This document shows positions 63,896 through 64,000 of a stretch of 64,000 nt of DNA, one piece after another. Made by a program: the position numbers and the translations under genes. Position 1 is the stretch's first letter, and the number at the start of each line of letters is the position of its first letter. A model generated the notes under the pieces. That model did no database searches, was not told the origin of the DNA, and worked only from the letters and a program-made list of their open reading frames with translations. Origin of the DNA: Piscicola geometra (taxonomy: Eukaryota > Annelida > Clitellata > Hirudinida > Piscicolidae); the NCBI GenBank assembly GCA_943735955.1, contig OX030960.1:4845287-4909286 (forward strand), read 5' to 3'.

Positions 63896-64000
63896 TGAAT
63901 GATGGCATGACTGGAGGCTTACTTGTCTGCAGTCCCAACCCGTAATACCGTCACATTCCTTTTTTTATTATTTATCATTATAAATGTTTAATATTTTATA

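Larger units (their letters stand above)
62616..64000. other. 3' flank with simple repeats; no gene recognised
   Basis: It holds a CA microsatellite at 62667-62813, a promoter-like cluster at 63008-63070, a (GAT)n patch at 63098-63155, two copies of a 58-bp GT-rich repeat at about 63305-63420 and an 18-bp repeat at about 63822-63895. The open stretch 62993-63184 is unlikely to be real. Confidence 0.5.

Overview
This window is nuclear DNA from an invertebrate animal, probably a spiralian or other marine invertebrate; the species cannot be named from the sequence. The evidence is AT-rich intergenic DNA, short GT..AG introns, a neuropeptide F/Y-type receptor, a RING/B-box protein, class III alcohol dehydrogenase, a SENP6/7-type SUMO protease, thrombospondin type 1 and fibrinogen-like modules, hAT and LINE relics, tRNA-derived SINE heads and many minisatellites. 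Gene models were built by hand from reading frame, splice signals and codon phase. Every multi-exon model given as complete sums to a whole number of codons.

Layout. 0.6-1.5 kb: dead hAT transposase. 3.6-4.8 kb (+): two-exon peptide GPCR. 6.6 kb: LINE reverse-transcriptase relic. 7.1-10.1 kb (-): secreted protein made almost entirely of Lys-Lys-Asp-Asp-Tyr-Pro repeats. 11.2 kb (+): small secreted Tyr-containing protein. 16.7-19.0 kb (-): RING/B-box/coiled-coil/NHL-like gene. 19.7-21.0 kb (-): four-pass claudin-like membrane protein. 21.7-32.4 kb (+): about 2,000-residue secreted protein (signal peptide, KKDDY repeats, Thr/Tyr repeats, 24 TSP1 repeats, fibrinogen-like domain, KYDD tail). 32.7-34.2 kb (-): paralogue of the claudin-like gene. 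34.7-46.5 kb (+): 15-exon SENP6/7-type protease whose introns hold minisatellites and a hAT-type MITE. 47.2-51.2 kb (+): ADH5 in 12 exons. 51.5 kb (-): small ORF. 51.8-54.3 kb (+): C-type-lectin-like/PAN protein, possibly membrane anchored. 56.5-62.6 kb (+): very large Asn/His/Asp-rich protein. 62.6-64 kb: microsatellites and a promoter-like cluster.

Most notable system: two inverted genes, at 7-10 kb and 21.6-32.4 kb, encode secreted KKDDY-repeat proteins. They share the 40-nt signal-peptide exon, a 27-nt second exon, a TATA box plus 5' UTR, and an upstream element lying at about the same distance from the TATA box in both. They look like co-regulated products of one secretory tissue. The Lys/Tyr-rich repeats suggest, by inference only, a cross-linked extracellular matrix, adhesive or cuticle. 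In the large protein, nine of 24 TSP1 repeats have lost cysteines 1 and 5 together, which are disulfide partners in thrombospondin-1. Two claudin-like paralogues flank that gene and share exons of identical length.
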